From Streptacidiphilus melanogenes (GTDB taxonomy: Bacteria; Actinomycetota; Actinomycetes; Streptomycetales; Streptomycetaceae): DNA of 64,000 nucleotides. The stretch spans positions 21,375 to 85,374 of the forward strand of contig NZ_BBPP01000003.1 of the NCBI RefSeq assembly GCF_000787835.1. The letters are read 5' to 3'. Under the pieces are notes generated by a model. That model did not search any database. It saw nothing but the letters and a program-made list of their open reading frames with translations, and was not told where the DNA came from. Position 1 is the stretch's first letter, and each line of letters opens with the position of its first letter. The translations under genes and the position numbers were made by a program. This document shows, one piece after another, positions 50,382 to 58,903 of this stretch.

Positions 50382-50493
50382 CTGACGTCGGGGGCCTTTC
50401 GTGGCGGAGGATGGCATCCGATCGTCCATCTGGTTCCCGACGCGGCGGTGCGGTATACCCGATCGGTGTACCCGATCCGGGTGTGCGGTGAGT

Positions 50494-50724
50494 TCAGCGC
50501 GAGAACGGTGCGGTGCGCTGGGGGGCCGGGAAGGGAAGACGCTCCCTGCGATCTCTGCGCAGCGCGGCGACCGCCTCGAAGGCGTTGCGCCGCGCATGTT
50601 CCTGCCACGGACGGTCCAGACGGGCGATCCCCGCGACCACGAAGCCCGTGAGGTCGTGGAGCCACCGCTCCACGCTGCCGTCGGTCCGGCCGGTGTTTCT
50701 CAGGAACGTGGGTGAGCTCTGCAT
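50494..50724 (-). CDS. Small hypothetical protein following the SSI gene
   Basis: A 76-residue protein starting 10 bases after the SSI stop with GGAG five bases before ATG 50724. Middle region VERWLHDLTGFVVAGIARLDRPWQEHARRNAFEAVAALRRDRRERL is amphipathic and helical. It has no signal peptide. Probably co-transcribed with the inhibitor gene. No family recognised. Confidence 0.5.
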   Translation of the reverse strand: MQSSPTFLRNTGRTDGSVERWLHDLTGFVVAGIARLDRPWQEHARRNAFEAVAALRRDRRERLPFPAPQRTAPFSR

Positions 50725-50734
50725 GGCACTCCGA

Positions 50735-51160
50735 TCAGAGGGTGAACAGCACGCCGGTCGCGCGCTGCATCAGACACTCGTTGGTGTAGGTGTGCTGGTA
50801 CTCCACCGGGTCGCCGTCCCACACGCCCGTCGCGCTGACGGTCACCGGGCGGACGATGTCGGGGCACATCGTCTGGACAGTGGGCTTGGCGGTGAAGTCG
50901 AGCCCGTCGGTCCGCAGCGCCGCGCAGGCGGCGGCGGGCGAGGGGTGGGTGCCGCCCGGCTCGTCGCCGCACTGGAGCACGACCGAGTGGCCGATCCCCG
51001 GCACGGCAGGGGTGCCCGGGGTCACCGTCAGCACCAGCACCGAGGGTCCCGTCGCCGCCCCGGGGGCGGGATCGGCGAAGGCGAGTGGTGCGGCCGGCGC
51101 GATCAGGCCCGTGACCGCGAGGAGAGCGGTGGTGGCCAGTCGACGCGAGTTGTGACGCAT
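50735..51160 (-). CDS. Subtilisin inhibitor (SSI family) with Asp at P1
   Basis: A 141-residue secreted protease inhibitor. Signal peptide residues 1-29 (ending AFADPAP). SSI hallmarks: VVLQCGDEPGGTHPSPAAACAAL, then TMCPDIVRPVTVSATGVWDGDPVEYQHTYTNECLM with four cysteines making two disulfides. The reactive loop is Met98-Cys99-Pro100-Asp101-Ile102, so by alignment with the classical C-P-M-V loop the P1 residue is Asp101 and P1' is Ile102. Known SSI-type proteins carry Met, Lys, Arg or similar at P1. GGAGGACACC precedes ATG 51160. A palindrome lies about 110-125 bases upstream. Confidence 0.92.
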   Translation of the reverse strand: MRHNSRRLATTALLAVTGLIAPAAPLAFADPAPGAATGPSVLVLTVTPGTPAVPGIGHSVVLQCGDEPGGTHPSPAAACAALRTDGLDFTAKPTVQTMCPDIVRPVTVSATGVWDGDPVEYQHTYTNECLMQRATGVLFTL

Positions 51161-51635
51161 GGTGTCCTCCGAGCTGCGTTCCGTGACCGCATGAGCGGTC
51201 GGTTCGTCCCGAGCGAGGACACTGCCACACGGTTTTGTCACGTCGTGCAGTTGATGGGCCGAACAGGTCATGACATGTACATATCACAATGGCTGGATTC
51301 AGGCTCGCGCCGTTCCGTTTCGCCCCCCTTCGGTTCCCGCTCGACAGCCGCTCAACACCCGCTCCCCACCGGCCCGGTGGCAGCTGGGGCCGGATGGCCA
51401 GCGGAATCGCGGCGTCCGCGCGTCGCGCGGGTGCTGACGGGAGTCGTTCGTCGCACCTGCGCAAGCCCGGCGGTCAGGCCACGCCGGAACGGCCGGCATG
51501 TGCGCCGGGCGTGGGTTTTTGCGCCGGGCCGGGCTGCCGGTCGTAGCCTCTGATCTTCATGGGTAATACCCCCTGCCGGTGGGCACCGCTTTCATGTCAG
51601 AGTGGCCGCCCGTCACACGCTGGGAGAACTGACCG
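51161..51635. other. Divergent intergenic region with a 16-base palindrome
   Basis: A 475-base region between the SSI and gamma-glutamyltransferase genes. TGACATGTACATATCA at 51271-51286 is a near-perfect palindrome (7 of 8 positions per arm) in unusually AT-rich DNA about 110 bases from the SSI start. GCGCCGGGC is directly repeated around a five-T run near 51505-51535. CTGGGAGAACTGACC precedes ATG 51636. No supported coding frame. Confidence 0.55.
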
Positions 51636-53471
51636 ATGTTCACCACCCGTCCCACCCTGCAGGGCACCTTCGGCATGGTCTCCACCACGCACTGGCTCGC
51701 CTCGCAGTGCGCGATGGCCGTCCTCGAGGACGGCGGGAACGCCTTCGACGCCGCCGTCGCGGCCGGTTTCGTCCTGCACGTGGTCGAGCCGCACCTGAAC
51801 GGACCGGCCGGCGAGGTGCCCGTCCTGCTGGCCCCCGTCGGCGTCGCGCCCACCGTCCTGTGCGGGCAGGGGCCGGCCCCGGCCGGAGCCACCGTGGCCC
51901 ACTACCGCGGGCTCGGTCTGGAGCTCGTCCCCGGCACCGGGCCGCTGGCCGCCGCCGTGCCCGGAGCCTTCGACGCCTGGATGCTGCTGCTGCGCGACCA
52001 CGGCACCCGGCGCCTCGCCGACGTGCTGCGCTACGCCGTCCACTACGCCGAGTCCGGGCATCCGGCGCTGACGCGCGTCGGCGCCACCGTCGAGACGGTG
52101 CGCGAGCTGTTCGAGCAGGAGTGGACCAGCTCCGCCGCGCTCTACCTGCCCGGCGGCCGCGCCCCGCGGGGCGGCGAGCTGTTGCGCAACCCCGCCCTCG
52201 CGGCCACCTGGCGACGCGTCATCGCCGAGGCGGAGGCGGCGGGGACGGACCGCGAGACGCAGATCGAGGCCGCCCGCCGCGTCTGGCGCGAGGGCTTCGT
52301 CGCCGAGGCGCTGGTCCGCGCCGCCGCCCGGCCGACCATGGACACCTCCGGTGAGCGCCACGTCGGCGCCCTGACCGGCGACGACCTCGCCTCCTACCGG
52401 GCCGGCTACGAGGCGCCGGTCACCCTGGACTGGAACGGCTGGACGGTGTGCAAGGCGGGCCCCTGGAGCCAGGGCCCGGCGCTACTGCAGCAACTCGCGC
52501 TGCTCCCTGACGACTTCGGAACGGGCGAGACCGCGTACGGCACGGCGGGCTACGTGCACGTCCTGGTCGAGGCTACCAAGCTGGCCATGGCCGACCGCGA
52601 GGCCTGGTACGGCGACGCGGCCGACGTCCCGCTCGCCGACCTGCTCTCACCCGGGTACAACGCCGCCCGCAGGTCCCTGATCGGCGACCGGGCGAGCCGG
52701 GAGCTGCGGCCCGGCGCCCCCGGGGGACGGCCCCCGCGTCTGCCTGCCTGCGTCGACCGCCTCGCCAAGACCGGCAACGATGACGGCTTCGACGCCCTCG
52801 GCACGCCGCCCGCTGGCGCGCTGCCCGCGGGGACGGGCGAACCGACCGTCGGCCGCGACGGCCTGACCCGTGGCGACACCTGCCACCTCGACGTGGTGGA
52901 CCGCTGGGGCAACATGGTCTCCGCCACGCCCAGCGGCGGCTGGCTGCAGTCCAACCCCGTCGTTCCCGAGCTGGGCTTCCCGCTCGGCACCCGGCTGCAG
53001 ATGGCCTGGCTCGAACCCGGTCTGCCCAACTCGCTCACCCCCGGCCGCCGCCCGCGCACGACGCTCACCCCCTCTCTGGCGCTGCGCGACGGCGAGCCGG
53101 TCCTGGCCTTCGGCACCCCCGGCGGCGACCAGCAGGACCAGTGGAGCCTGCACTTCTTCCTCGCGGTGGCCCTGCGTCCCCGGGTGAACGGGCAACCTGA
53201 CCTGCAGGGCGCGGTCGACGCCCCGAACTGGCACACCGACGCCTTCCCCAGCTCCTTCTATCCGCGCGGCATGCGACCCGGCAGCCTCGTCGTCGAGGAC
53301 CGGATCGGCGCGGCGGCGGCCGCCCAGCTCCGGGCCCGCGGCCACGACGTCACCCTCGGCGACCCCTGGTCCGAGGGCCGCCTGTGCGCGGTGGCCCGCG
53401 ACCCGCGCACGGGCGTGCTCTCGGCGGCGGCCAACCCGCGCGGCATGCAGGGCTACGCGGTCGGCCGCTGA
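51636..53471 (+). CDS. Gamma-glutamyltransferase family protein
   Basis: A 611-residue Ntn-hydrolase of the GGT family. N-terminal part GMVSTTHWLASQCAMAVLEDGGNAFDAAVAAGFVLHVVEPHLNG, then the autoprocessing site before RGDTCHLDVVDRWGNMVSATPSGG, where Thr415 is the likely nucleophile (DTCH instead of the common TTH). The GTPGGDQQDQ and C-terminal GxxG sequences fit. There is no signal peptide, so it is probably cytoplasmic, unlike classical periplasmic GGT. Some actinobacterial family members act on other amides such as cephalosporins or mycosporines, so substrate is open. Ribosome site GGGAGAAC. Confidence 0.88.
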   Translation: MFTTRPTLQGTFGMVSTTHWLASQCAMAVLEDGGNAFDAAVAAGFVLHVVEPHLNGPAGEVPVLLAPVGVAPTVLCGQGPAPAGATVAHYRGLGLELVPGTGPLAAAVPGAFDAWMLLLRDHGTRRLADVLRYAVHYAESGHPALTRVGATVETVRELFEQEWTSSAALYLPGGRAPRGGELLRNPALAATWRRVIAEAEAAGTDRETQIEAARRVWREGFVAEALVRAAARPTMDTSGERHVGALTGDDLASYRAGYEAPVTLDWNGWTVCKAGPWSQGPALLQQLALLPDDFGTGETAYGTAGYVHVLVEATKLAMADREAWYGDAADVPLADLLSPGYNAARRSLIGDRASRELRPGAPGGRPPRLPACVDRLAKTGNDDGFDALGTPPAGALPAGTGEPTVGRDGLTRGDTCHLDVVDRWGNMVSATPSGGWLQSNPVVPELGFPLGTRLQMAWLEPGLPNSLTPGRRPRTTLTPSLALRDGEPVLAFGTPGGDQQDQWSLHFFLAVALRPRVNGQPDLQGAVDAPNWHTDAFPSSFYPRGMRPGSLVVEDRIGAAAAAQLRARGHDVTLGDPWSEGRLCAVARDPRTGVLSAAANPRGMQGYAVGR

Positions 53472-53513
53472 GCCCCGCCAGGGCCGGGGCGGTCCGCCGC
53501 CGTCAGGCGGGAC

Positions 53514-54455
53514 TCAGCGCAGTACGCGGGAGCGCCAGGCCGCGAACTGCTCGACCGGGTCGCCCCGCTCCACCCACGGCCAGCCGACCACCGTCGACCC
53601 CAGCTGCTCGAACACCGCCCCCGCCTCGGAGGTCCGTCCGGCCTGGGTGAGGGCGTAGGCGAGCAGGTTCAGGTCGGCCAGCGCCGCGGCATGGCGCAGG
53701 AAGCCAGGCCGGGTCCACAGGGTCAGGGCACGGTTCAGCACCGCGGCGGCGTGGGGCCGGTCCCACCACATGTCGGCCAGAATGCCGTTGAGCTGGTTGC
53801 CGGTCGTGGCCCGGTGGAACTCCCGGACGGACGCGGTGAGTTCCAGCGCCGTTGCGGGGGCGTCCGCCGGCATCCTGGTCTGCTGGGCGTCGACGAACTC
53901 ACGTGCCTGGCCGGCCAGACCGCACTCCTCCGGCGAGAGGTACGCGAGCACCTGCAGGTGCGCCTCGCGGTTCCACGGGTCGCGGATGACGACGCCCTGC
54001 CAGACCTCGTTCAGCTCATGCGACGGGCGACGCATGAGCCGGAGTATCGCCAGCAGCACCACCAGCGGCAACGGGTCCTCGGGCCGCAGCTCACTGGCCT
54101 GGTAGCAGGCGTCCGCCGCCTCCGGCAGCTCCGTCGCGGGCTCGCCGCGGGCCACCCGGACCGCCGCCACCCAGGCGCCGAAGATCATTGCGTCGACGCT
54201 GCGCGGGCGACGCATGAGCCAGGACCGCTCGAAGTTGAAGTCCGCCGTGTACTCGGCCAGCACCGAGAGCCGGTGCCAGCGCCGGTCCCAGTCCGTGTCC
54301 GCGTCCTTCATCAGGCGCTCGGCGGCCTCCACGTTGAAATCCGCCATGCTGCGCATGGTGGAGGGGCTGAGCTGCTTGCACAGCCTGCCCAGTTCTCCGT
54401 CGTCCAGCTCGGGCATCAGGCGTGGAGACGACTTGGAGCGCCCAAAAAGTGCCAT
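53514..54455 (-). CDS. Tetratricopeptide-like hypothetical protein
   Basis: A 313-residue soluble, helix-rich protein (MALFGRSKSSPRLMPELDDGELGRLCKQLSPS start). Segments such as ADACYQASELRPEDPLPLVVLLAILRLM, WNREAHLQVLAYLSPEECGLAGQAREFV and LADLNLLAYALTQAGRTSEAGAVFEQLG are spaced and patterned like TPR helices, so it is probably a scaffold. Streptomyces genomes have similar hypothetical proteins. ATG 54455 is the start; the frame extends upstream but that part is intergenic. Convergent with the GGT gene. Confidence 0.7.
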   Translation of the reverse strand: MALFGRSKSSPRLMPELDDGELGRLCKQLSPSTMRSMADFNVEAAERLMKDADTDWDRRWHRLSVLAEYTADFNFERSWLMRRPRSVDAMIFGAWVAAVRVARGEPATELPEAADACYQASELRPEDPLPLVVLLAILRLMRRPSHELNEVWQGVVIRDPWNREAHLQVLAYLSPEECGLAGQAREFVDAQQTRMPADAPATALELTASVREFHRATTGNQLNGILADMWWDRPHAAAVLNRALTLWTRPGFLRHAAALADLNLLAYALTQAGRTSEAGAVFEQLGSTVVGWPWVERGDPVEQFAAWRSRVLR

Positions 54456-54810
54456 GAGTCCGGATCCTAGCCAGAGAGTAGGTTTGGTGAAGATAGCCCG
54501 GAATGTAACGATTAAGCCGCACCTGTTCCGCGACTGAACCGGGCCGGGGTCGCAGATCATACACATGCGGTGAGCGTGGCGTTACGGGTCGGGCACCCTG
54601 AATCGGCCCTGTGAACAAGTCGTGGACAAAGGACCTTGACGGTCTCTCACATGCTGGAATCAACGGCCCGCGGAAGGTCTCACGCGCCGGGCACGAACCG
54701 GTCGACCACGAACACGACCCCGGCGGCTCCAGGACCCGGGGCGTCGGCCCCCGAGCGGCCCACCTGCGCCCGACCGGCGGAGTCCGTGGCGGCGTGGTAC
54801 CCAGGAAGTT
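54456..54810. other. Divergent intergenic region
   Basis: A 355-base region between the TPR-like gene and the membrane SpoIIE phosphatase gene. It holds AT-richer DNA (about 54475-54570) that could contain both promoters, but no clear -35/-10 pair, palindrome or coding frame. CCAGGAAGTT precedes GTG 54811. Confidence 0.35.
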
Positions 54811-55893
54811 GTGACGGAATCCGTTTCCCGGGCGCGGTGGGTCGCACCGCTGCCCTGGGTGCTGATCGCGGTGAGCATGACGCTCGAGCTGACGACGCCG
54901 AGCGCCTACTCCTACCTCTCGCTGCTCAGCGCCGCCGCCCCGCTCGCGGCCCTGTACTACCGCACGGCCTGGGTGATCGTCGTGGCCCTCACGGGCGCCG
55001 CCGGGATGATCGCCCTGCAGATCGACCAGGGCCGGGCCTACAGCGCGCACTTCGGGGTGGACTTCGGCGCGAACGCGGTGATCGCCGGGGCGGCGGTGTT
55101 CTTCACGGTGTCCACGACCCGGTCGAGCGAGCGCCTGGAACGGGTCCAGGCGCTCGCCGAGGCCGCCCAGCGGGCCCTCCTGCGTCCGCTGCCACGGCGG
55201 GTCGGCAGCGTCGCCATGGCGGGCTTCTACCGCGCGGCGGACGCGGAGGCGCTGGTCGGCGGCGACCTCTACGGAGTGCGGCAGTCCGCCTGGGGAACCC
55301 GGATGATCCTCGGCGACGTCCGCGGCAAGGGCAACGGCGCGGTCGCCACCGTCGCCACGGCCCTGGCCACCTTCCGCGAGGCGGCAGCCGTCCAGAAGAG
55401 CCTCAGCGACGTCGCAGAGCGGATCGAGACCGCCCTGATGCTGGACTCGGCCGACGCCCACGACGAGGAGCTCTTCGTGACCGCGGTCCTGCTCGAGTTC
55501 CCCTCGGACGAGCCCGTGGTGCGCCTGCTCAACCGCGGGCACCCGCCGGTGCTGCTCCTGGACGCTGACGCTGTCCGCCCGATCGAGGCCCCCTTCGCCC
55601 TGCCGCTCGGCCTCGGCTCCATGCTCGGCGTCCCGCGTCAGGACGAGGTCACCCACCGCCTGTCGGACGGCGACCTTCTGGTCGCCTACTCCGACGGCAT
55701 CACCGAGGCCCGCGACACCCACGACAACTTCTACCCCCTCACCAGCCGGCTCGGCTCGTACTTCACCGGCCGCACCGGCCACCGGCGCAGCCCCGCGCGC
55801 GTCGCGGAGTTCATCGAGCAGGACGTGGGCACCTGGGCCGAGACCCTGAAGGACGACGCCGTCGTGCTCGTCCTCGAACGCGCCACCGACTGA
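54811..55893 (+). CDS. Membrane-bound SpoIIE-type phosphatase
   Basis: A 360-residue PP2C/SpoIIE protein with about four N-terminal helices (residues about 12-110) and the phosphatase domain from about 125 to 358: VGSVAMAGFYRAADAEALVGGDLYGVRQSAW, MILGDVRGKGNGAVATVATALATFREAA, LLNRGHPPVLLLD and LVAYSDGITEARDTHDNFYP, ending DDAVVLVLERA. GTG 54811 has AGGA five bases upstream. The helices suggest that membrane state is sensed directly. A common family in Streptomyces with mostly unknown antagonists. Confidence 0.9.
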   Translation: MTESVSRARWVAPLPWVLIAVSMTLELTTPSAYSYLSLLSAAAPLAALYYRTAWVIVVALTGAAGMIALQIDQGRAYSAHFGVDFGANAVIAGAAVFFTVSTTRSSERLERVQALAEAAQRALLRPLPRRVGSVAMAGFYRAADAEALVGGDLYGVRQSAWGTRMILGDVRGKGNGAVATVATALATFREAAAVQKSLSDVAERIETALMLDSADAHDEELFVTAVLLEFPSDEPVVRLLNRGHPPVLLLDADAVRPIEAPFALPLGLGSMLGVPRQDEVTHRLSDGDLLVAYSDGITEARDTHDNFYPLTSRLGSYFTGRTGHRRSPARVAEFIEQDVGTWAETLKDDAVVLVLERATD

Positions 55894-55903
55894 ACTGCGG
55901 GGT

Positions 55904-56650
55904 TCAGGACTTCCACTGCCAGACCCGGAGCCAGTCGACGAGCATCGTCTGCGGGACCGGCGTGGTGCTGCTGGTGTTGTCCAGGACCAGGTACTGGGCC
56001 GCGCCGCCGTTCGTGAAGGGCTCCTGCGCGAGGGTGTAGCCGTCGTAGTAGAACGTCACGGTCCGGTCGTCCGGGTTCCAGTACGAGGCGTAGACGTGCC
56101 AGCCCGGGCGGAGACTCGTGCAGGCGCCGGGCGCGCCCGTGCCGTCGTGGACGTGGAAGCAGAGCCGCCCGTTCAGGCCCTCCATCGTGTCGATCTCGCC
56201 GTCGGCGGGGTAGCGCTGGCCGTCCGACCAGAAGGCAGGCCAGTTGTCGACGGCAACGGAGGTGGTCCCGGGCGTCCGGATCCGGGCCTCCACCAGGGCG
56301 GGCCCGGTGAACTCGAAGCCGCCGGAGGCGCGGCCGTCGTGCGGGTTGCTGGACACGAGCGCGCCGTGCTCGGCGGTGAGCGCCAGCCGCAGGCGGCCGC
56401 CGGACTCGGTGACGTTGGCCGAGTCGTAGCCCTGCTTCTCCGAGCTGCTGACCGGGCCGGTGAGGCCCGAGCCGAACCAGCCGGGCCGCCAGATCGCCGT
56501 GTCCAGGGCGGTGCCGTCGAACTCGTCGTCGAGGACCAGGTGCCAGTCGGGGAGAGCCCTGACGCCCGGCCTGGTACCGGCGGCCGGGGCCGCCGCGACG
56601 AGGAGGAGCGCCGGCAGGACCGCGGCACACACGCTGATCGGACGCTTCAC
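55904..56650 (-). CDS. Secreted GH16 family glycosidase
   Basis: A 248-residue exported GH16 enzyme (beta-glucanase, laminarinase, agarase group). A signal peptide (VKRPISVCAAVLPALLLVAAAPAAG) is followed by LVLDDEFDGTALDTAIW and the catalytic motif DGEIDTMEG (Glu nucleophile and acid/base spaced as ExDxxE). GTG 56650 with GAGGT upstream is the start; the frame extends further but without a signal. LRVWQWKS at the end is the usual GH16 C-terminus. Substrate is probably a beta-1,3 or mixed glucan. Confidence 0.92.
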   Translation of the reverse strand: MKRPISVCAAVLPALLLVAAAPAAGTRPGVRALPDWHLVLDDEFDGTALDTAIWRPGWFGSGLTGPVSSSEKQGYDSANVTESGGRLRLALTAEHGALVSSNPHDGRASGGFEFTGPALVEARIRTPGTTSVAVDNWPAFWSDGQRYPADGEIDTMEGLNGRLCFHVHDGTGAPGACTSLRPGWHVYASYWNPDDRTVTFYYDGYTLAQEPFTNGGAAQYLVLDNTSSTTPVPQTMLVDWLRVWQWKS

Positions 56651-56848
56651 GGACGACCTCGGCTCTCCTCGACGGCCGGCCCCGCCTGCTGCGGGCCGCA
56701 CGGTGCGTACTGATGCCCCGACGGCGCTTCGCCGCAGGCGTCCGACCCGAGAAGTCACCTGTTCGGCCGGGAGCCCGCGGCGGCGGTCTCGCGCATCCAC
56801 GCGACCTCCGACCCGCAGAAGCTCCCCGGCTGGACAGCCCGCCCGGAC

Positions 56849-58096
56849 TCACCCGGTGGACACGCGGACCGGCAGGTGGGTGAGGCCGTTGATGAAGTTC
56901 GACGTCAGCCGCACCGGCGTCCCGTCCAGCTCCAGTTCCGGCAGCCGCAGGAACGCGCCGAAGAACGCCCGCAGCTGCAGCCTCGCGAAGTGCGCCCCCA
57001 GGCACAGGTGCGGTCCCTGGCCGAAGGCCAGGTGGTCGTTGGGGCTGCGGGTGATGTCGAAACGGTGCGGCTCGGGGAAGACCCGCTCGTCGTAGTGCGC
57101 CGACACGTGGTAGACCACGACCTTGTCGCCGCGCCGGATCCGTTGCCCGCCGAGCTCGGTGTCGCACGCGGCGGTGCGGCGGAAGCTCAGCACCGGCGGA
57201 TGCCAGCGCAGCATCTCCTCGACCGCGGTCGGCAGCAGCGCGGGCTCCGCCCGCAGCCGCCGGTACTGCGCGGGGTGCTCCAGCAGGGCGAGGACGCCCC
57301 CCGGCAGCGCGCTGCGGACGGTGTCGTTGCCCGCGACCACCACCAGGAAGAAGAACATCTCCAGCTCGGCGTCGGTCAGCGCCCGCCCGTCGACCTCGGC
57401 CCGGACCAGCGCCGTCATCAGGTCGTCCCCGGGTTCGGCGCGCTTGCGCCGGGCCAGCTCCTGCGCGTAGTCGAACATGTCGCGCAGCATCGCGGGGGAG
57501 CGCGGGTTGACCGGCCGACCGTGCTCGTCGCGTACCACCTGGGCGTGCTCCGGGTCCTGGTAGCCGATGACGCGGTTGGTCCACTCCAGCAGCAGGCGCC
57601 GGTCGCCCTCCGGCACGCCCAGCAGCTCGGCCAGGTTGGTCAGCGGGAAGTCGTCGGTCACGTCGACCGGCAGGTCGCAGCGGCCCCGCTCGGCGACCAC
57701 CCGCAGCAGCGCGGCGGCTCGCGCCGCGATCCGCTCGGAGGAGCGCTCCAGCCGCCGCCGGGTGAACACCCCGGCCGCGATCCTGCGGATCCTGGTGTGC
57801 TCGGGCGGGTCCATGTTGAGGATCATCCGCCGGATGAAGTCCAGGTCGTCCGGTTCCGGGTCGCGGATCTGGGTCGCGCCCAGCCAGGACGAGAACACCT
57901 CGGGCGTGCGCAGCACCTCCTTGACGTCGCGGTGCCGGGTGACCGCCCAGTATCCCGGCCCGGCGGGCCAGTCGAACACCTCGTGCTCGTCCTGCCAAGC
58001 CACCGGCGCCGTGTCGCGCAGCAGGCGGAACGCCTCGTGCGGGATGCCCCGCACGAACACGCGCGGGTCGAAGACGTCCGGCCGCGCCGTCACCAT
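56849..58096 (-). CDS. Cytochrome P450
   Basis: A 415-residue P450. I-helix oxygen motif VAGNDTVRSA, ExxR in VEEMLRW, and the heme loop FGQGPHLCLGAHFARLQLRAF with Cys365. The hydrophilic N-terminus (no anchor) is typical of soluble bacterial CYPs. ATG 58096 overlaps the hydrolase stop as ATGGTGA, so both are translated from one mRNA. Ferredoxin and reductase genes are not adjacent. The sequence suggests a fatty acid, steroid or terpene type substrate, without proof. Confidence 0.93.
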   Translation of the reverse strand: MVTARPDVFDPRVFVRGIPHEAFRLLRDTAPVAWQDEHEVFDWPAGPGYWAVTRHRDVKEVLRTPEVFSSWLGATQIRDPEPDDLDFIRRMILNMDPPEHTRIRRIAAGVFTRRRLERSSERIAARAAALLRVVAERGRCDLPVDVTDDFPLTNLAELLGVPEGDRRLLLEWTNRVIGYQDPEHAQVVRDEHGRPVNPRSPAMLRDMFDYAQELARRKRAEPGDDLMTALVRAEVDGRALTDAELEMFFFLVVVAGNDTVRSALPGGVLALLEHPAQYRRLRAEPALLPTAVEEMLRWHPPVLSFRRTAACDTELGGQRIRRGDKVVVYHVSAHYDERVFPEPHRFDITRSPNDHLAFGQGPHLCLGAHFARLQLRAFFGAFLRLPELELDGTPVRLTSNFINGLTHLPVRVSTG

Positions 58097-58842
58097 TGGG
58101 CGAGGAACCGCTCGACGGACCCGGCGAGGGCCACCGGCGTCTCCTCCATCGCGTAGTGGCCGGCGTTGCCGAGGACCTCCGTCTCCAGGTTCGGGTACCA
58201 GGCGGCGAAGGTCGCCCGCATGGTCTCGGCCCCCAGCGCCGGGTCGTGCTCGCCGACGATCACCTTGACCGGCACCGCGCTGCCCTCGATCTCGGCGTGG
58301 AAGTCGGTGTGCGCCCAGGCGGGCAGGTAGGCGGCGAAGGCGTCGCGGTCGGAGTTCTCCAGCGAGTGGCGGACCATCGCGTCCAGCCAGACGCCCGTGA
58401 GCCGGTTGCCGGTGGTGAGGTCGATGATCGTCCGCCGGTGGCCGGAGTCGTCGGCCGCGCCGGAGAACAGCTGCCAGCCGGCCTCGTCGAAGGGGAGCCC
58501 GCCGGCCGGCACGGGCGAGACGCCCACCATCGCCCGCACCCGCTCGGGCGCGTCCGCGTACACGCGCTGCATGACCGTGCCGCCCATCGAGTGCCCGAGC
58601 AGCGAGAACCGGTCGAACCCCAGCTCGTCCGCCGCGGCCAGCACGTCCGCGGCCGCCTCGTCCAGCGTGAACCGCCCACTCTCCCCGCGCCGCGCGCCGT
58701 ATCCCCGGTAGTCCAGCAGGACGTAGCTGAAGGCCTCCCGGTCCAGGTGCGGCAACAGGGCCTGCCACGCCCGCGACGAGCCGAACCACCCGTGCAGGAC
58801 CAGCACGGCGTGCTCCCCGGTCCCGATGCGCTGAAGCTCCAT
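58090..58842 (-). CDS. Alpha/beta hydrolase coupled to the P450
   Basis: A 250-residue alpha/beta hydrolase. Nucleophile elbow GHSMGG, oxyanion LHGWFGSSRAW, catalytic His in GNAGHYAMEETP and Asp in VGEHDPALG. ATG 58842 is preferred (GGAGGGACAG upstream). The stop overlaps the P450 start. The pair probably processes one metabolite, for example ester cleavage plus oxidation, or epoxide handling. No ACP or PKS genes are near, so it is a small tailoring or catabolic unit. Confidence 0.9.
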   Translation of the reverse strand: MELQRIGTGEHAVLVLHGWFGSSRAWQALLPHLDREAFSYVLLDYRGYGARRGESGRFTLDEAAADVLAAADELGFDRFSLLGHSMGGTVMQRVYADAPERVRAMVGVSPVPAGGLPFDEAGWQLFSGAADDSGHRRTIIDLTTGNRLTGVWLDAMVRHSLENSDRDAFAAYLPAWAHTDFHAEIEGSAVPVKVIVGEHDPALGAETMRATFAAWYPNLETEVLGNAGHYAMEETPVALAGSVERFLAQW

Positions 58843-58903
58843 CAACTGTCCCTCCGTTGACGCGTGCGGGTCCGTGGGTGGGCCCTGCGCGATCCTACGG
58901 GGG

